Assembly (NCBI RefSeq): GCF_027924905.1
Contig: NZ_AP027055.1
Location: 1,550,001-1,614,000, forward strand
From: Limnohabitans sp. INBF002
GTDB lineage: Bacteria > Pseudomonadota > Gammaproteobacteria > Burkholderiales > Burkholderiaceae_C
DNA length: 64,000 nt
Reading direction: 5' to 3'
Translations under genes and position numbers: made by a program
Notes under the pieces: generated by a model
What the model was told of the DNA's origin: nothing
Seen by the model: only the letters and a program-made list of their open reading frames with translations
Databases searched by the model: none
Part shown: piece after piece, positions 53,458 through 63,456 of the stretch
Position numbering within the stretch: position 1 is the first letter of the stretch
How the letters are laid out: every line of letters starts with the position of its first letter

Positions 53458-53484
53458 AGCGGGGCTTAGCCCCGCTTTGTTTTG
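53458..53484 (+). terminator. Terminator after the FKBP gene
   Basis: AGCGGGGC-TTA-GCCCCGCT, a perfect 8-base stem, is followed by a T-rich stretch. Confidence 0.85.
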
Positions 53485-53511
53485 TTCCGTTCCTTTTTTT
53501 ACAAAACCCCT

Positions 53512-53537
53512 CTTGAAATAGGGTTGGATGCCCCCAG
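53512..53537 (+). promoter_or_regulatory. Heat-shock (sigma-32) promoter of grpE-dnaK-dnaJ
   Basis: CTTGAAA, a 13-base spacer and CCCCAG match the sigma-32 consensus (CTTGAAA, 13-15 bases, CCCCATnT). It lies about 37 bases before the grpE ATG. Confidence 0.85.
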
Positions 53538-53573
53538 CTTCGCTGAATATCCATCCAACAAGCCCTACAAAGC

Positions 53574-54152
53574 ATGTCAGAACCTACAGAAAATCAAGAC
53601 ACAGCGGCCGCACATTTGGCAGCCCACATGGCCGGCATGGCCCCCGCCCCTGAAGCCACATCTGCTGAACCCGCGGCTGCACTCGACCCCTTGGCCGCAG
53701 CCCAAGCCGAAATCGCGGCTTTGCAAGCCAAAGCCGCTGAACTGCAAGACCAATATGTACGTGGCCAAGCCGATGTACAAAACGCACGTCGTCGTGCGGA
53801 CGACGAAGTCTCAAAAGCCCGCAAATTCGCGCTGGAAAGCTTTGCCGACAGCTTGCTGCCCGTGCTCGACAGCCTCGAAGCTGGCTTGGCCGTGCAAACC
53901 GCCACACCTGAGCAAATCCGCGAAGGTGCTGAAGCCACGCTGCGTCAACTCAAGAGCGCCTTGGAGCGCAACAAAGTGATCGCCATCGACCCTGCGGCCG
54001 GTGCCAAGTTTGACCCCGCCCAACACCAAGCCATCAGCGTGGTGCCCGCCGATCAAGAGGCCAACACCATCGTCGCCGTGCTGCAAAAGGGCTATTTGAT
54101 TGCAGAGCGCGTGCTGCGCCCTGCCTTGGTGACCGTTGCGGCCCCTAAATAA
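53574..54152 (+). CDS. grpE: Nucleotide exchange factor GrpE
   Basis: A 192-residue co-chaperone of DnaK. It has a long N-terminal helix rich in Ala/Gln/Glu, the core [43 protein letters not shown] and the C-terminal beta domain ([44 protein letters not shown]). It exchanges ADP for ATP on DnaK. It is first of grpE-dnaK-dnaJ behind the heat-shock promoter. Confidence 0.96.
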   Translation: MSEPTENQDTAAAHLAAHMAGMAPAPEATSAEPAAALDPLAAAQAEIAALQAKAAELQDQYVRGQADVQNARRRADDEVSKARKFALESFADSLLPVLDSLEAGLAVQTATPEQIREGAEATLRQLKSALERNKVIAIDPAAGAKFDPAQHQAISVVPADQEANTIVAVLQKGYLIAERVLRPALVTVAAPK

Positions 54153-54223
54153 ACACTTGAAATTGGCAGAGTTAGCCTTAACTACTGCCCATCTGAATTT
54201 TTAAAAATCACTGGAGTAAGAAC

Positions 54224-56146
54224 ATGGGAAAAATCATCGGTATTGACTTGGGCACCACCAACTCGTGCGTGGCCATCATGGAAGGCAACACCACGAAAGT
54301 GATCGAGAACGCCGAAGGCGCTCGCACCACACCGTCGATCATTGCGTATCAAGAAGACGGCGAAATCTTGGTCGGCGCATCGGCCAAACGCCAAGCGGTG
54401 ACCAACCCACGCAATACCTTGTACGCGGTCAAGCGTTTGATCGGTCGCAAGTTTGCGGAAAAAGAAGTTCAAAAAGACATCGACTTGATGCCCTACACCA
54501 TTGCCAAAGCCGACAACGGCGACGCATGGGTGGAAGTGCGCGGCAACAAGTTGGCACCGCCTCAAATCAGCGCTGAAATTCTGCGCAAGATGAAGAAAAC
54601 TGCCGAAGACTACCTCGGCGAAGAAGTGACCGAAGCCGTCATCACCGTGCCCGCTTACTTCAACGACGCACAACGCCAAGCCACCAAAGATGCAGGCCGC
54701 ATCGCAGGTTTGGACGTCAAGCGCATCATCAACGAACCCACCGCTGCGGCTTTGGCGTTCGGTTTGGACAAAACAGAAAAAGGCGACCGAAAGATTGCTG
54801 TGTATGACTTGGGTGGCGGCACGTTTGACGTGTCCATCATCGAAATCGCGGACGTCGATGGCGAGAAGCAATTCGAAGTGTTGTCCACCAACGGCGACAC
54901 CTTCTTGGGCGGTGAAGACTTCGACCAACGCATCATCGACTTCATCATCACCGAGTTCAAGAAAGAATCTGGCGTTGATTTGTCCAAAGACGTGTTGGCC
55001 TTGCAGCGCCTGAAAGAAGCCGCTGAAAAAGCCAAGATTGAGTTGTCGTCGTCCACTTCGACCGACATCAACTTGCCTTACATCACCGCTGACGCTTCGG
55101 GTCCTAAGCACTTGAACATCAAGCTCAACCGCGCCAAGTTGGAACAACTGGTGGAAGAGTTGGTCGAGCGCACCATCGCCCCTTGCCGCATGGCCATCAA
55201 AGACGCTGGCGTGTCGGTGAGCGACATCGACGACGTGATCTTGGTTGGCGGTATGAGCCGTATGCCCAAGGTGCAAGAGAAGGTCAAAGAGTTCTTCGGT
55301 CAAGAGCCACGTCGTGACGTGAACCCTGACGAAGCCGTGGCCGTGGGCGCTGCGATTCAAGGCCAAGTGTTGTCTGGCGACCGTACCGACGTGTTGTTGC
55401 TCGACGTGACACCGTTGTCTTTGGGCATCGAAACCCTGGGCGGCGTGATGACCAAGATGATCGCCAAGAACACGACCATCCCCACGAAGTTTGCACAAAC
55501 CTTCTCGACTGCCGACGACAACCAACCCGCCGTGACCATCAAGGTCTACCAAGGCGAGCGCGAAATGGCCGCTGGCAACAAGAGCTTGGGTGAGTTCAAC
55601 CTCGAGGGCATCGCACCTGCGGCCCGTGGCACACCTCAAATTGAAGTGTCGTTTGACATTGACGCCAACGGCATCTTGCACGTGGGCGCCAAGGACAAAG
55701 CCACTGGCAAAGAAAACAAGATCACGATCAAAGCCAACTCTGGCTTGTCAGAAGACGAGATTCAACAAATGGTGAAAGACGCCGAGTTGAATGCTGCCGA
55801 AGACAAGAAGAAGTTAGAGATCGTGCAGTCTCGCAACCAAGCCGACGCCGCTGTTCACAGCGTGAAGAAGAGCTTGGGTGAGCACGGCGACAAGCTCGAC
55901 GCTGGCGAAAAAGAAGCCATCGAAGCCGCCATCAAAGAGGTCGAAGAAGCATTGAAGGGCGAAGACAAAGCCACTATCGATGCCAAAAGCGAAGCCTTGA
56001 TGACTGCCTCACAAAAGCTGGGCGAAAAAGTCTACGCTGACATGCAAGCAGCCCAAGCGGCAGGCGGCGCAGCCGCTGGCCCTGAAGCCAAACCAGCCGA
56101 CGACAACGTGGTCGACGCTGAAGTGAAAGAAGTCAAAAAAGGCTAA
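54224..56146 (+). CDS. dnaK: Chaperone DnaK (Hsp70)
   Basis: A 640-residue Hsp70 with [68 protein letters not shown] and the peptide-binding part ([18 protein letters not shown]). The C-terminal lid ends in [11 protein letters not shown]. Length and motifs are standard. It uses ATP to bind and release unfolded proteins, with DnaJ and GrpE encoded on either side. Confidence 0.98.
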   Translation: MGKIIGIDLGTTNSCVAIMEGNTTKVIENAEGARTTPSIIAYQEDGEILVGASAKRQAVTNPRNTLYAVKRLIGRKFAEKEVQKDIDLMPYTIAKADNGDAWVEVRGNKLAPPQISAEILRKMKKTAEDYLGEEVTEAVITVPAYFNDAQRQATKDAGRIAGLDVKRIINEPTAAALAFGLDKTEKGDRKIAVYDLGGGTFDVSIIEIADVDGEKQFEVLSTNGDTFLGGEDFDQRIIDFIITEFKKESGVDLSKDVLALQRLKEAAEKAKIELSSSTSTDINLPYITADASGPKHLNIKLNRAKLEQLVEELVERTIAPCRMAIKDAGVSVSDIDDVILVGGMSRMPKVQEKVKEFFGQEPRRDVNPDEAVAVGAAIQGQVLSGDRTDVLLLDVTPLSLGIETLGGVMTKMIAKNTTIPTKFAQTFSTADDNQPAVTIKVYQGEREMAAGNKSLGEFNLEGIAPAARGTPQIEVSFDIDANGILHVGAKDKATGKENKITIKANSGLSEDEIQQMVKDAELNAAEDKKKLEIVQSRNQADAAVHSVKKSLGEHGDKLDAGEKEAIEAAIKEVEEALKGEDKATIDAKSEALMTASQKLGEKVYADMQAAQAAGGAAAGPEAKPADDNVVDAEVKEVKKG

Positions 56147-56173
56147 ACCCTTTTCTGAACTTCTGAGCTGATC

Positions 56174-56210
56174 TCGCCGCGTTTCGCCTGAAAAGGTGAA
56201 CACGCGGCGA
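56174..56210 (+). other. Hairpin in the dnaK-dnaJ gap
   Basis: TCGCCGCGT and ACGCGGCGA form a perfect 9-base stem; the 19-base loop contains a further CCT/AGG pairing. There is no T-run, so it is more likely an mRNA processing or attenuation element than a terminator. Confidence 0.55.
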
Positions 56211-56250
56211 AGTCTTGATAAAGCCCCACAAAAAAACGGCACTGCCAACC

Positions 56251-57390
56251 ATGTCCAAACGCGATTTTTATGAAGTGCTCGGCGTCTCCAAAGGCGCGAG
56301 CGACGACGAGATCAAAAAGGCTTATCGCAAACTCGCGATGAAGTACCACCCCGACCGCAACCAAGGCGACAAAGCCAAGGAAGCGGAGGCGCAGTTCAAA
56401 GAGGTCAAAGAGGCCTACGAGATGCTGTCCGACCCCGAAAAACGTGCCGCCTACGACCAGTATGGCCATGCAGGTGTGGACCCCAATATGCGCGGCGGCC
56501 CAGGTGGTCCTGGCGGCTTTGGTGGCGCGGGTTTTGGTGAGGCCTTTGGCGATATCTTTGGTGACATTTTTGGCCAACAGCGTCGCGGCCCCGGTGGTCG
56601 TCAGGTTTACCGTGGCAACGACCTCAGCTACGCCATGGAAATCACGCTGGAAGAAGCAGCCAACGGCAAAGACGCGCAACTCAAAATTCCAGGCTGGGAC
56701 GAATGTGAAACCTGCGATGGCACAGGCGCCAAACCCGGCACCTCGGTCAAAACCTGTACCACCTGCCACGGCAGCGGTCAGGTGCAAATGCGCCAAGGCT
56801 TTTTCAGCGTGCAGCAAACCTGTCCTCATTGCCGAGGTTCAGGCAAGATCATTCCTGACCCGTGCAATATGTGTCACGGCCAAGGCAAGATCAAGAAGCA
56901 AAAAACACTGGAAGTGAAAATCCCTGCGGGCATCGACGACGGCATGCGCATTCGCAGCACTGGCAACGGCGAGCCTGGTACCAACGGTGGCCCTCCCGGT
57001 GATTTATTCATCGAGATTCGCGTCAAGAAGCACGACATCTTCGAGCGTGATGGAGACGACCTGCACTGCTCGGTGCCGATCAGCATCACCACCGCGGCTT
57101 TGGGTGGCGAAATTCGCGTGCCCACACTGGCAGGCGAAGCGGCCATTGACATCCCAGAAGGCACACAAAGCGACAAGCAGTTCCGCTTGCGTGGCAAGGG
57201 CTTGAAGGGCATCCGCTCCAGCTTCCCTGGTGACTTGTATTGCCACATCTCTGTGGAAACACCGGTCAAGCTCACCGAGCACCAGCGCAAGCTGCTCAAA
57301 GAGTTGGACGAGTCGCTGAAAAAAGGCGGTGCCAAGCATTCACCCGCCGAGGGTGGCTGGGCGGACAAACTCAAGCGTTTTTTCAACTAA
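56251..57390 (+). CDS. dnaJ: Chaperone DnaJ (Hsp40)
   Basis: A 379-residue type I Hsp40. J-domain: [34 protein letters not shown] (with HPD). A Gly/Phe-rich linker follows, then four zinc-binding CxxCxGxG repeats ([32 protein letters not shown]) and the C-terminal substrate domain. It activates the DnaK ATPase. ATG 56251 gives the family start (MSKRDFYE). Confidence 0.97.
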   Translation: MSKRDFYEVLGVSKGASDDEIKKAYRKLAMKYHPDRNQGDKAKEAEAQFKEVKEAYEMLSDPEKRAAYDQYGHAGVDPNMRGGPGGPGGFGGAGFGEAFGDIFGDIFGQQRRGPGGRQVYRGNDLSYAMEITLEEAANGKDAQLKIPGWDECETCDGTGAKPGTSVKTCTTCHGSGQVQMRQGFFSVQQTCPHCRGSGKIIPDPCNMCHGQGKIKKQKTLEVKIPAGIDDGMRIRSTGNGEPGTNGGPPGDLFIEIRVKKHDIFERDGDDLHCSVPISITTAALGGEIRVPTLAGEAAIDIPEGTQSDKQFRLRGKGLKGIRSSFPGDLYCHISVETPVKLTEHQRKLLKELDESLKKGGAKHSPAEGGWADKLKRFFN

Positions 57391-57436
57391 TCCTCACAAG
57401 CGAAGTGTCTTCACTTAAAGAGGGGATACTTCGCCC

Positions 57437-58801
57437 ATGAGCGTCAACATCACATTTTTGGGCGGAACCGGCACAGTCACCGGTTCCAAATATTTGGTTC
57501 AGCACGACGGCAAGCAACTGCTGATCGACTGCGGTTTGTTTCAGGGCTACAAGCAGCTGCGCTTGCGCAACTGGAACCCCCTACCCATCAAAGCCGCAGA
57601 CATAGATGCCGTGCTTTTGACGCACGCGCATTTAGACCACAGTGGCTATTTACCATTGCTGCACCGCCAAGGCTTTCGCGGCCGTGTGCATGCAACGCCT
57701 GCCACCTGCGATTTGTGCGCCATTTTGTTGCCTGACAGCGGCCACATCCAAGAAGAAGATGCGGCGTTCTTGAACCGCCATGGCTACTCCAAACACACGC
57801 CTGCCCTGCCCCTGTACGGTAAGCACGATGCCATCGTCAGCCTGAACTTGCTGCACCCGGAAGTCATTGGCAAAACCTTTTCGCCCATCCCCGGCTGGAA
57901 AGCCACGTTTTCATCTGCGGGCCACATCTTGGGCGCCGCCAGCATCTTGTTAGAAGTGGCAGGCCGTCGCATTTTGTTCAGCGGTGATTTGGGGCGTCCC
58001 GACGACCTCGTCATGAACCCACCAGATCTGCCGCCAGAGGCCGACACCGTGTTGATTGAATCCACTTACGGCAACCGCACGCATCCAAAAGAAGATGTGC
58101 TGGCTGAGTTGGCGCCGGCCTTGAAGCGCGTGGCCTCACGCGGTGGCGTGGCTGTGGTGCCGGTGTTTGCCGTGGGTCGCGCGCAGGCGCTGCTCCATGC
58201 CATTGCTCTTCTCAAAGAGCGTGGCGACATACCGCGCAGCTTGCCCATCTTTTTGGACAGCCCCATGGCGGTACACACCACCGAGTTACTGCCGCGTCAC
58301 CCGGATGCACTGCGCCTGGATACCCATGCGCTGCACAAAATGGCGCATATCGCCACGATGGTGGAAACGCCCGAGCAATCCAAGGCGCTGGCCAAACACC
58401 ACGGTCCGATGGTGATCTTGTCCGCCAGCGGCATGGCCACGGGTGGGCGCGTGTTGCATCACTTGGCGCATTACCTGCCCGACCACCGCAACATGGTCAT
58501 CCTCACCGGTTATCAAGCACCCGGCACACGTGGCGACACTTTGGCCAAGGGCAACAGCACCGTGCGCATCCACGCCCAAGACGTGGCCGTGAATGCCGAA
58601 GTGGTGCAACTTGAATCGTCGTCCGCCCATGCCGACGCCACACAGCTGATCAGCTGGCTCAAGCACATGAAGCACGCTCCCAGCCAGGTTTATGTGGTGC
58701 ATGGGGAGCTAGACGCCGCAGATGCCATGCGTCAGCGCATTGAGCGCGAGCTGCGCTGGCGTGCCGTGGTGCCGGAGCACGGCAGCACGTGGCCAACCTG
58801 A
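57437..58801 (+). CDS. Metallo-beta-lactamase/beta-CASP family RNase-like protein
   Basis: A 454-residue protein with an MBL core (LTHAHLDHSGYLPLL, SAGHILGAASILLE, FSGDLGR), a beta-CASP insert (PVFAVGRAQALLHAIALL; FLDSPMAVHTTELL; SASGMATGGRVLHHL) and a C-terminal SSAHADATQLISWL motif. The family includes CPSF-like nucleases that cleave RNA; substrates in proteobacteria are largely unknown. An inverted repeat GCGAAGT/ACTTCGC (57400-57434) surrounds its GAGGGG ribosome site, which might limit its translation. Confidence 0.92.
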   Translation: MSVNITFLGGTGTVTGSKYLVQHDGKQLLIDCGLFQGYKQLRLRNWNPLPIKAADIDAVLLTHAHLDHSGYLPLLHRQGFRGRVHATPATCDLCAILLPDSGHIQEEDAAFLNRHGYSKHTPALPLYGKHDAIVSLNLLHPEVIGKTFSPIPGWKATFSSAGHILGAASILLEVAGRRILFSGDLGRPDDLVMNPPDLPPEADTVLIESTYGNRTHPKEDVLAELAPALKRVASRGGVAVVPVFAVGRAQALLHAIALLKERGDIPRSLPIFLDSPMAVHTTELLPRHPDALRLDTHALHKMAHIATMVETPEQSKALAKHHGPMVILSASGMATGGRVLHHLAHYLPDHRNMVILTGYQAPGTRGDTLAKGNSTVRIHAQDVAVNAEVVQLESSSAHADATQLISWLKHMKHAPSQVYVVHGELDAADAMRQRIERELRWRAVVPEHGSTWPT

Positions 58802-58825
58802 ACCCCGTGAATCACGCCCATCGAT

Positions 58826-60484
58826 ATGCGCACCATGTTTCTGAATTCCCCTGCCCGCCCTGCGCGCCCAGCCACCACTTTGGTGATCGTCGCTAGCCTT
58901 TGGTTGGCTGTTCTGGGCAACTTGGCCCTTTGGAAAAACTTACTGCTTTTACCCGACCTCACCGGCTGGCATGGCGTGGGGTTTGGCGTGGCTTTTGCCT
59001 TGATCATCGCGTGTGTGGTGACAAGCTTGCTGTCGCTGTTCGCTTGGCGCTTCACGCTGAAACCGGCCATCACGCTGCTTTTACTTTTGGCGGCCTTCGC
59101 CACGCATTACATGCTGATGTACGGCGTGGTCGTAGACACCCCCATGCTGGTGAATGTGCTTCAAACTGACACACGTGAAGCGCGCGATCAACTGAGCTGG
59201 CAGTTGCTAGGGACCGTGATGGGCTTAGCGATATTGCCAATCATCTGGCTGTGGCGACAACCCATGACAACGCAGCCGTTAACGCAACAACTACTGCGCA
59301 ATGCCGGGTTGTTTACGAGCGCACTGGTTTTAGCCTTTGGCACCACGCAGCTGGTGTTTCAAGACTTCTCATCGCTCATGCGCAATTACACCGAGATGCG
59401 CTACCAAATTAACCCGCTCAACAGCATCTATGCGGTGCTCGACATGACCGTCATTCCCGCTGAGCGCCCTCGGGGACCAATGCAAAGTTTGGGCTTGGAT
59501 GCGCGCATTGCCTCACGCGCCGGTCACACGCCTCAGCGTCCACCACTGCTGGTGTTTGTACTGGGTGAAACCGCACGCAGCCAAAGCTTCTCGCTCAACG
59601 GCTACGCCCGCAACACCAACCCACAACTGGCCAAAGAAAACGTCACCAGCTTCACCCACGTCAGCTCTTGCGGAACCAGTACAGCAGAGTCGCTGCCCTG
59701 CATGTTTTCGCACTTAGGACGCACCGATTTCGCCAACCGCAGCAACGAATTTGAAAACATGCTGGATGTGCTGCAACGCGCAGGCTACGCGGTGCTGTGG
59801 ATGGACAACCAATCGGGCTGCAAAGGCCAGTGCACACGCGTGCCTTATGTGAACACCTCAGACCTGAAATTGCCCGACCACTGTGCGGGAGACGAATGCC
59901 GTGACACGGTGATGCTTGCACGCATTGAAGCCGAATTGGCCAAGCTGCCCGCAGAGCGCCGCACGCACGGTACGGTGGTGGTGATGCACCAAATGGGTAG
60001 CCATGGCCCAGCTTATTTCAAGCGCACACCTGCCGCGTTCAAACCCTTCACGCCAGAGTGCACCGACACCTCGCTCTCGCAATGCGACCGTGCCCAAGTG
60101 GTCAATGCCTACGACAACACGATTGTGTACACCGACCATTTTTTGTCCGGCGTCATTGCTTGGCTGAAAACGCAAGAAAAAACCAGCACCACGGCCATGC
60201 TTTATGTGTCAGACCATGGCGAATCTCTGGGCGAAAAGAACATGTATTTGCATGGCCTGCCCTACAGCGTGGCGCCCCCCGAACAAACGACCGTGCCACT
60301 GATCACGTGGTTGTCTCCAGGGTTTGAGCAGCTCAGCCGTGTGAGCACCCGTTGCTTGCAAGCCGAACGTCACAAGCCCCTGTCGCACGACAACTTGTTC
60401 CATTCGGTGTTGGGCTTGATGGCCGTGAAGACCGCCGTCTACCAACGCGAGCACGACCTGTTTGCCACCTGCGAAGGCCGCTGA
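58826..60484 (+). CDS. eptA: Phosphoethanolamine-lipid A transferase (EptA type)
   Basis: A 552-residue inner-membrane enzyme with about five N-terminal membrane segments (residues about 12-175) and a periplasmic alkaline-phosphatase-like domain. Catalytic T249 is in LGETARSQSFSLNGYARNTNP; metal residues appear in the C-terminal SDHGESLGEKNMYLHG. Six or more cysteines are present in the periplasmic domain, as in EptA/MCR proteins. It adds phosphoethanolamine to lipid A, changing surface charge. The family includes acquired forms (mcr), but the composition here matches its neighbours and nothing suggests mobility. Confidence 0.93.
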   Translation: MRTMFLNSPARPARPATTLVIVASLWLAVLGNLALWKNLLLLPDLTGWHGVGFGVAFALIIACVVTSLLSLFAWRFTLKPAITLLLLLAAFATHYMLMYGVVVDTPMLVNVLQTDTREARDQLSWQLLGTVMGLAILPIIWLWRQPMTTQPLTQQLLRNAGLFTSALVLAFGTTQLVFQDFSSLMRNYTEMRYQINPLNSIYAVLDMTVIPAERPRGPMQSLGLDARIASRAGHTPQRPPLLVFVLGETARSQSFSLNGYARNTNPQLAKENVTSFTHVSSCGTSTAESLPCMFSHLGRTDFANRSNEFENMLDVLQRAGYAVLWMDNQSGCKGQCTRVPYVNTSDLKLPDHCAGDECRDTVMLARIEAELAKLPAERRTHGTVVVMHQMGSHGPAYFKRTPAAFKPFTPECTDTSLSQCDRAQVVNAYDNTIVYTDHFLSGVIAWLKTQEKTSTTAMLYVSDHGESLGEKNMYLHGLPYSVAPPEQTTVPLITWLSPGFEQLSRVSTRCLQAERHKPLSHDNLFHSVLGLMAVKTAVYQREHDLFATCEGR

Positions 60485-60499
60485 AACGACCTGGCCGTT

Positions 60500-60979
60500 T
60501 TATAAGAAGCGGTCCAGCAACTTGCGGGTGTGACGATCGAGCGACGGCAAGTCGCGAATCAAGAATTGCACGCCATGGGCATCCGCCACGATGAGTCGGC
60601 TCGCGCTCAAGCGGCGAATGTCTTCCTCGCCTTTGAGCACCAGCTGCGCGGGGCCACGGTTGGTTTGCACACGCCAGATGCTGGGCGTGGAAAAACTGTT
60701 CACCCCGTCCAAACGCAAAATCTCGGGCATGAACTCGCGGCCTTGCAGGGCTTGCGCCACGATGTCACGCTCATTTGCGGGCAAATCGTTGAGGTTTTCA
60801 ACCCAAGCCAACTCTTTGCCTTCAGCACTCAAAATGGAAATGCATTGGTCAGGCGTGGCAATCGGGAACGCACGCGCCACCACGGCACCCACATGTTGCG
60901 AGCCGTCGGCCAAGGTGACCACCAATTTGCCAAAAGGGTCAAAGGCCAACGTGAAGCCCAAGTTCAAGGCGGCACTCAT
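60500..60979 (-). CDS. DUF1854 protein of the cyanophycin locus
   Basis: A 159-residue protein of the DUF1854 family. The typical pattern is FDPFGKLVVTLADGSQHVGAVVARAFPIATPDQCISILSAEGKELAWVENLNDLP...LVLKGEEDIRRLSASRLIVADAHGVQFLIRDLPSLDRHTRKLLDRFL. Such genes regularly sit with an ABC transporter next to cyanophycin synthetase genes in Burkholderiales; the role is not known. It overlaps the ABC transporter gene by ATGA. Confidence 0.85.
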   Translation of the reverse strand: MSAALNLGFTLAFDPFGKLVVTLADGSQHVGAVVARAFPIATPDQCISILSAEGKELAWVENLNDLPANERDIVAQALQGREFMPEILRLDGVNSFSTPSIWRVQTNRGPAQLVLKGEEDIRRLSASRLIVADAHGVQFLIRDLPSLDRHTRKLLDRFL

Positions 60980-63261
60980 ACAGACTCCTTCGTCGAAGCA
61001 CGCGCCACGGCGTCTTCTGCATTTTTCGCTTGGGCTTCATACAAGCGGTAGTACGCGCCTTGACGCGCCATGAGCGTGTCGTGGTCGCCCTCTTCCACCA
61101 CCACGCCCTGCTCCATCACCACCAAACGGTCGGCTTTGTTGAGCGTGGACAAACGGTGGGCAATGGCAATCGTGGTGCGGCCTTGCACGAGGTTGTCCAA
61201 GGCCTTTTGAATTTCTTGTTCGGTCTCCGTGTCCACCGACGCAGTGGCTTCGTCCAAGATGAGGATGCGTGGGTTGATGAGCAAGGCGCGCGCAATCGAG
61301 ATGCGCTGACGCTCGCCACCCGACAGACCTTGACCTCGCTCGCCCACCAACGAGTCATAGCCTTGCGGCAAACGCAAGATGAACTCATGGGCATGGGCCG
61401 CACGCGCTGCCGACACAATTTCTTCACGTGTGGCATCGGGCTTACCGTAGGCAATGTTGTCGGCAATCGTGCCAAAGAACAAAAACGGTTCTTGCAACAC
61501 CATGCCAATATGACTGCGAAAGTCCGACAAGGCAATGTTGCGAATGTCGATCCCGTCGAGCTTGATGGAGCCCTCACTCAAATCGTAGAAACGGCAAATC
61601 AGGTTGACCAAGGTGCTCTTGCCGGAACCACTTTGACCGACCAAGCCAATCATCTCGCCGGGGCGGATGTTGAGGTTCATGCCGCGAATCACCGCGCGGT
61701 TGCCATAACGGAAACCAGCATCTTGAATTTCAATGTTGCCTTGCAAAGGCGTAGGCAACTTTTGTGGGTGAGTCGTCTCAGGCACGCTAGACACGTGGTC
61801 CAAGATTTCAAAAATACGCTTGGCACCCGCCGCCGCTTTTTGGGTGTGCGAGACGATGCGGCTCATGGAATCAAGGCGTGTGTAGAAGCGGCCGATGTAG
61901 GCCAAGAAAGCGGCCAACACACCCACCGAAATTTGGTGGTGAGACACCAAGTAAATGCCAAAGCCCCACACCACCAGCAAACCCACTTCGGTCATCAGCG
62001 TGACCGTGGGCGAGAACAAAGACCAGACAAAGTTGATGCGGTCGTTCACAGCCAAGTTGTGTTTGTTGGCATCGCGAAAACGGTTGGCTTCGCGCGTCTC
62101 TTGGGCGAAGGCTTTGACGACGCGGATGCCAGGAATGGTGTCAGCCAACACGTTGGTCAACTCCGACCAGACGCGGTCGATCTTCTCGAAACCGGTGCGC
62201 AGCTTGTCACGCACGGTGTGAATCAACCAAACGATGAAAGGCAGCGGCAGCAAGGTGGCCGCTGCCAACTTGGGGTCGATGCTGATGAGGATGGAAGCCG
62301 TCATCACAATCATCAGCACGTCGGTGGCGAAATCTAGCAAATGCAGCGACAAAAACACGCAAATGCGGTCGGTCTCAGCACCAATGCGGTTCATCAAGTC
62401 GCCCGTGCGTCGTCCGCCAAAGTATTCGAGCGACAAGCGCATCAAATGTTCATAGGCCGTGGTGCGCAAGTCAGCGCCGATGCGTTCAGACACCAAGGCC
62501 AAGATGTAGGTTTTGAGCCAGCCCAAGCCCCAGGCCAGCAAAGCGGCGCCCAGCAAGCCGCCCAAATACATATAGACCAAATCATGGTCGATGTCTTTGC
62601 CGTTTTGGAACGGGATCAGCACATCGTCCATCAGCGGCATGGTCAGGTAAGGCGGCACCAAGGTGGCCGCGGTGGACGCCAGCGTCAACAAAAAGCCAGC
62701 CAGTAAACGCCAGCGGTAAGGATGCGCAAAGCGCCAGAGGCGGAACAAGCCCCAGGTAGACAGCGGCGCGTGCTGCTCGCGGCTGCACACAGGGCATTCA
62801 TCGCCCACATGTTCGAGTTGCAATTTGCACTGAGGGCAACGCGCCTGAGCCGATGTCGCCAGCGATTTGCCATGGGTCAACACCTCAAGGCGTTCGGCAA
62901 ACTTCTCTTGCAGGCGCATGGCCGTGACGTTGTGCGTCAGGGTGAATCGCCAGCTGGCGATGCGGTGCGTGGCATCGACCAAGCTCAAGGTGCCCACACC
63001 CGCATGGTCGGTGTGCTTCATCTTCATGCCTGCAGCCAATGTCCAACTGTCCCAAACAGGGCTTGAACCCGCCTGTTGAGAGCCAAAAAGCACCCTTTGG
63101 TCTGTCACAATTAGTAGCCCTAGCGAAAAATGCAATTGGGCATTCAAGTCAACCTCTAGCCAGGCTAGAACGTTTTCATGAGTAGACAGTTGTGCAAAAG
63201 CTGAAGTTTGCCAGCCCTCGGGCAAAACAACTTTGGCGGAAGCCGATAAAGAAGAATTCAT
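60976..63261 (-). CDS. ABC exporter-type protein associated with cyanophycin genes
   Basis: A 761-residue half-transporter with an unusual N-terminus. Residues about 1-135 form a PH-like domain (QLHFSLGLLIVTDQRVLFG). A zinc-ribbon motif CPQCKLQLEHVGDECPVC follows, then a six-helix membrane domain and a C-terminal ATPase (Walker A GLVGQSGSGKSTLVNLI, signature LSGGERQRISIARALL, Walker B ILILDEATASVD). Similar proteins are annotated with cyanophycin loci. The substrate is unknown; export or transfer of a peptide or lipid is possible. Confidence 0.87.
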   Translation of the reverse strand: MNSSLSASAKVVLPEGWQTSAFAQLSTHENVLAWLEVDLNAQLHFSLGLLIVTDQRVLFGSQQAGSSPVWDSWTLAAGMKMKHTDHAGVGTLSLVDATHRIASWRFTLTHNVTAMRLQEKFAERLEVLTHGKSLATSAQARCPQCKLQLEHVGDECPVCSREQHAPLSTWGLFRLWRFAHPYRWRLLAGFLLTLASTAATLVPPYLTMPLMDDVLIPFQNGKDIDHDLVYMYLGGLLGAALLAWGLGWLKTYILALVSERIGADLRTTAYEHLMRLSLEYFGGRRTGDLMNRIGAETDRICVFLSLHLLDFATDVLMIVMTASILISIDPKLAAATLLPLPFIVWLIHTVRDKLRTGFEKIDRVWSELTNVLADTIPGIRVVKAFAQETREANRFRDANKHNLAVNDRINFVWSLFSPTVTLMTEVGLLVVWGFGIYLVSHHQISVGVLAAFLAYIGRFYTRLDSMSRIVSHTQKAAAGAKRIFEILDHVSSVPETTHPQKLPTPLQGNIEIQDAGFRYGNRAVIRGMNLNIRPGEMIGLVGQSGSGKSTLVNLICRFYDLSEGSIKLDGIDIRNIALSDFRSHIGMVLQEPFLFFGTIADNIAYGKPDATREEIVSAARAAHAHEFILRLPQGYDSLVGERGQGLSGGERQRISIARALLINPRILILDEATASVDTETEQEIQKALDNLVQGRTTIAIAHRLSTLNKADRLVVMEQGVVVEEGDHDTLMARQGAYYRLYEAQAKNAEDAVARASTKESV

Positions 63262-63352
63262 TATTGGAATTTTGCTGCTTCAACCGATGTCAATCGATGG
63301 ACGGCGATAAAAATAAAAGCAGGAGCCAAGACTTTGTTGTACCCCCGCACGT

Positions 63353-63368
63353 ATACAAATGATTGTAT
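63353..63368. promoter_or_regulatory. Inverted repeat in the middle of the ABC/cphA divergent gap
   Basis: ATACAA-ATGA-TTGTAT is centred almost exactly between the two start codons (about 90 bases from each), which suits an operator for both divergent genes. A hairpin GAGGTC/GACCTC follows on the cphA side and could be in its mRNA leader. Confidence 0.4.
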
Positions 63369-63456
63369 CGCCGCAGCCTCGGAGGTCGCTGTGGTGACCT
63401 CGGCTCTCCCCCTGCTTCAGCCACACCAAACCTCCGCTCAAAACTTCCGCTAATTT

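Noticed and set aside
54182..55681. 499-residue frame opposite dnaK
   Set aside because: It mirrors dnaK codon bias, shows no family motif and covers the dnaK start region.
58826..60484. Acquired mcr-like colistin-resistance gene
   Set aside because: No insertion sequence or composition shift is present, and the protein fits a chromosomal EptA-type transferase.
61030..62337. 435-residue frame opposite the ABC transporter
   Set aside because: Antisense shadow with His/Gln-rich composition; the transporter motifs on the other strand are complete.
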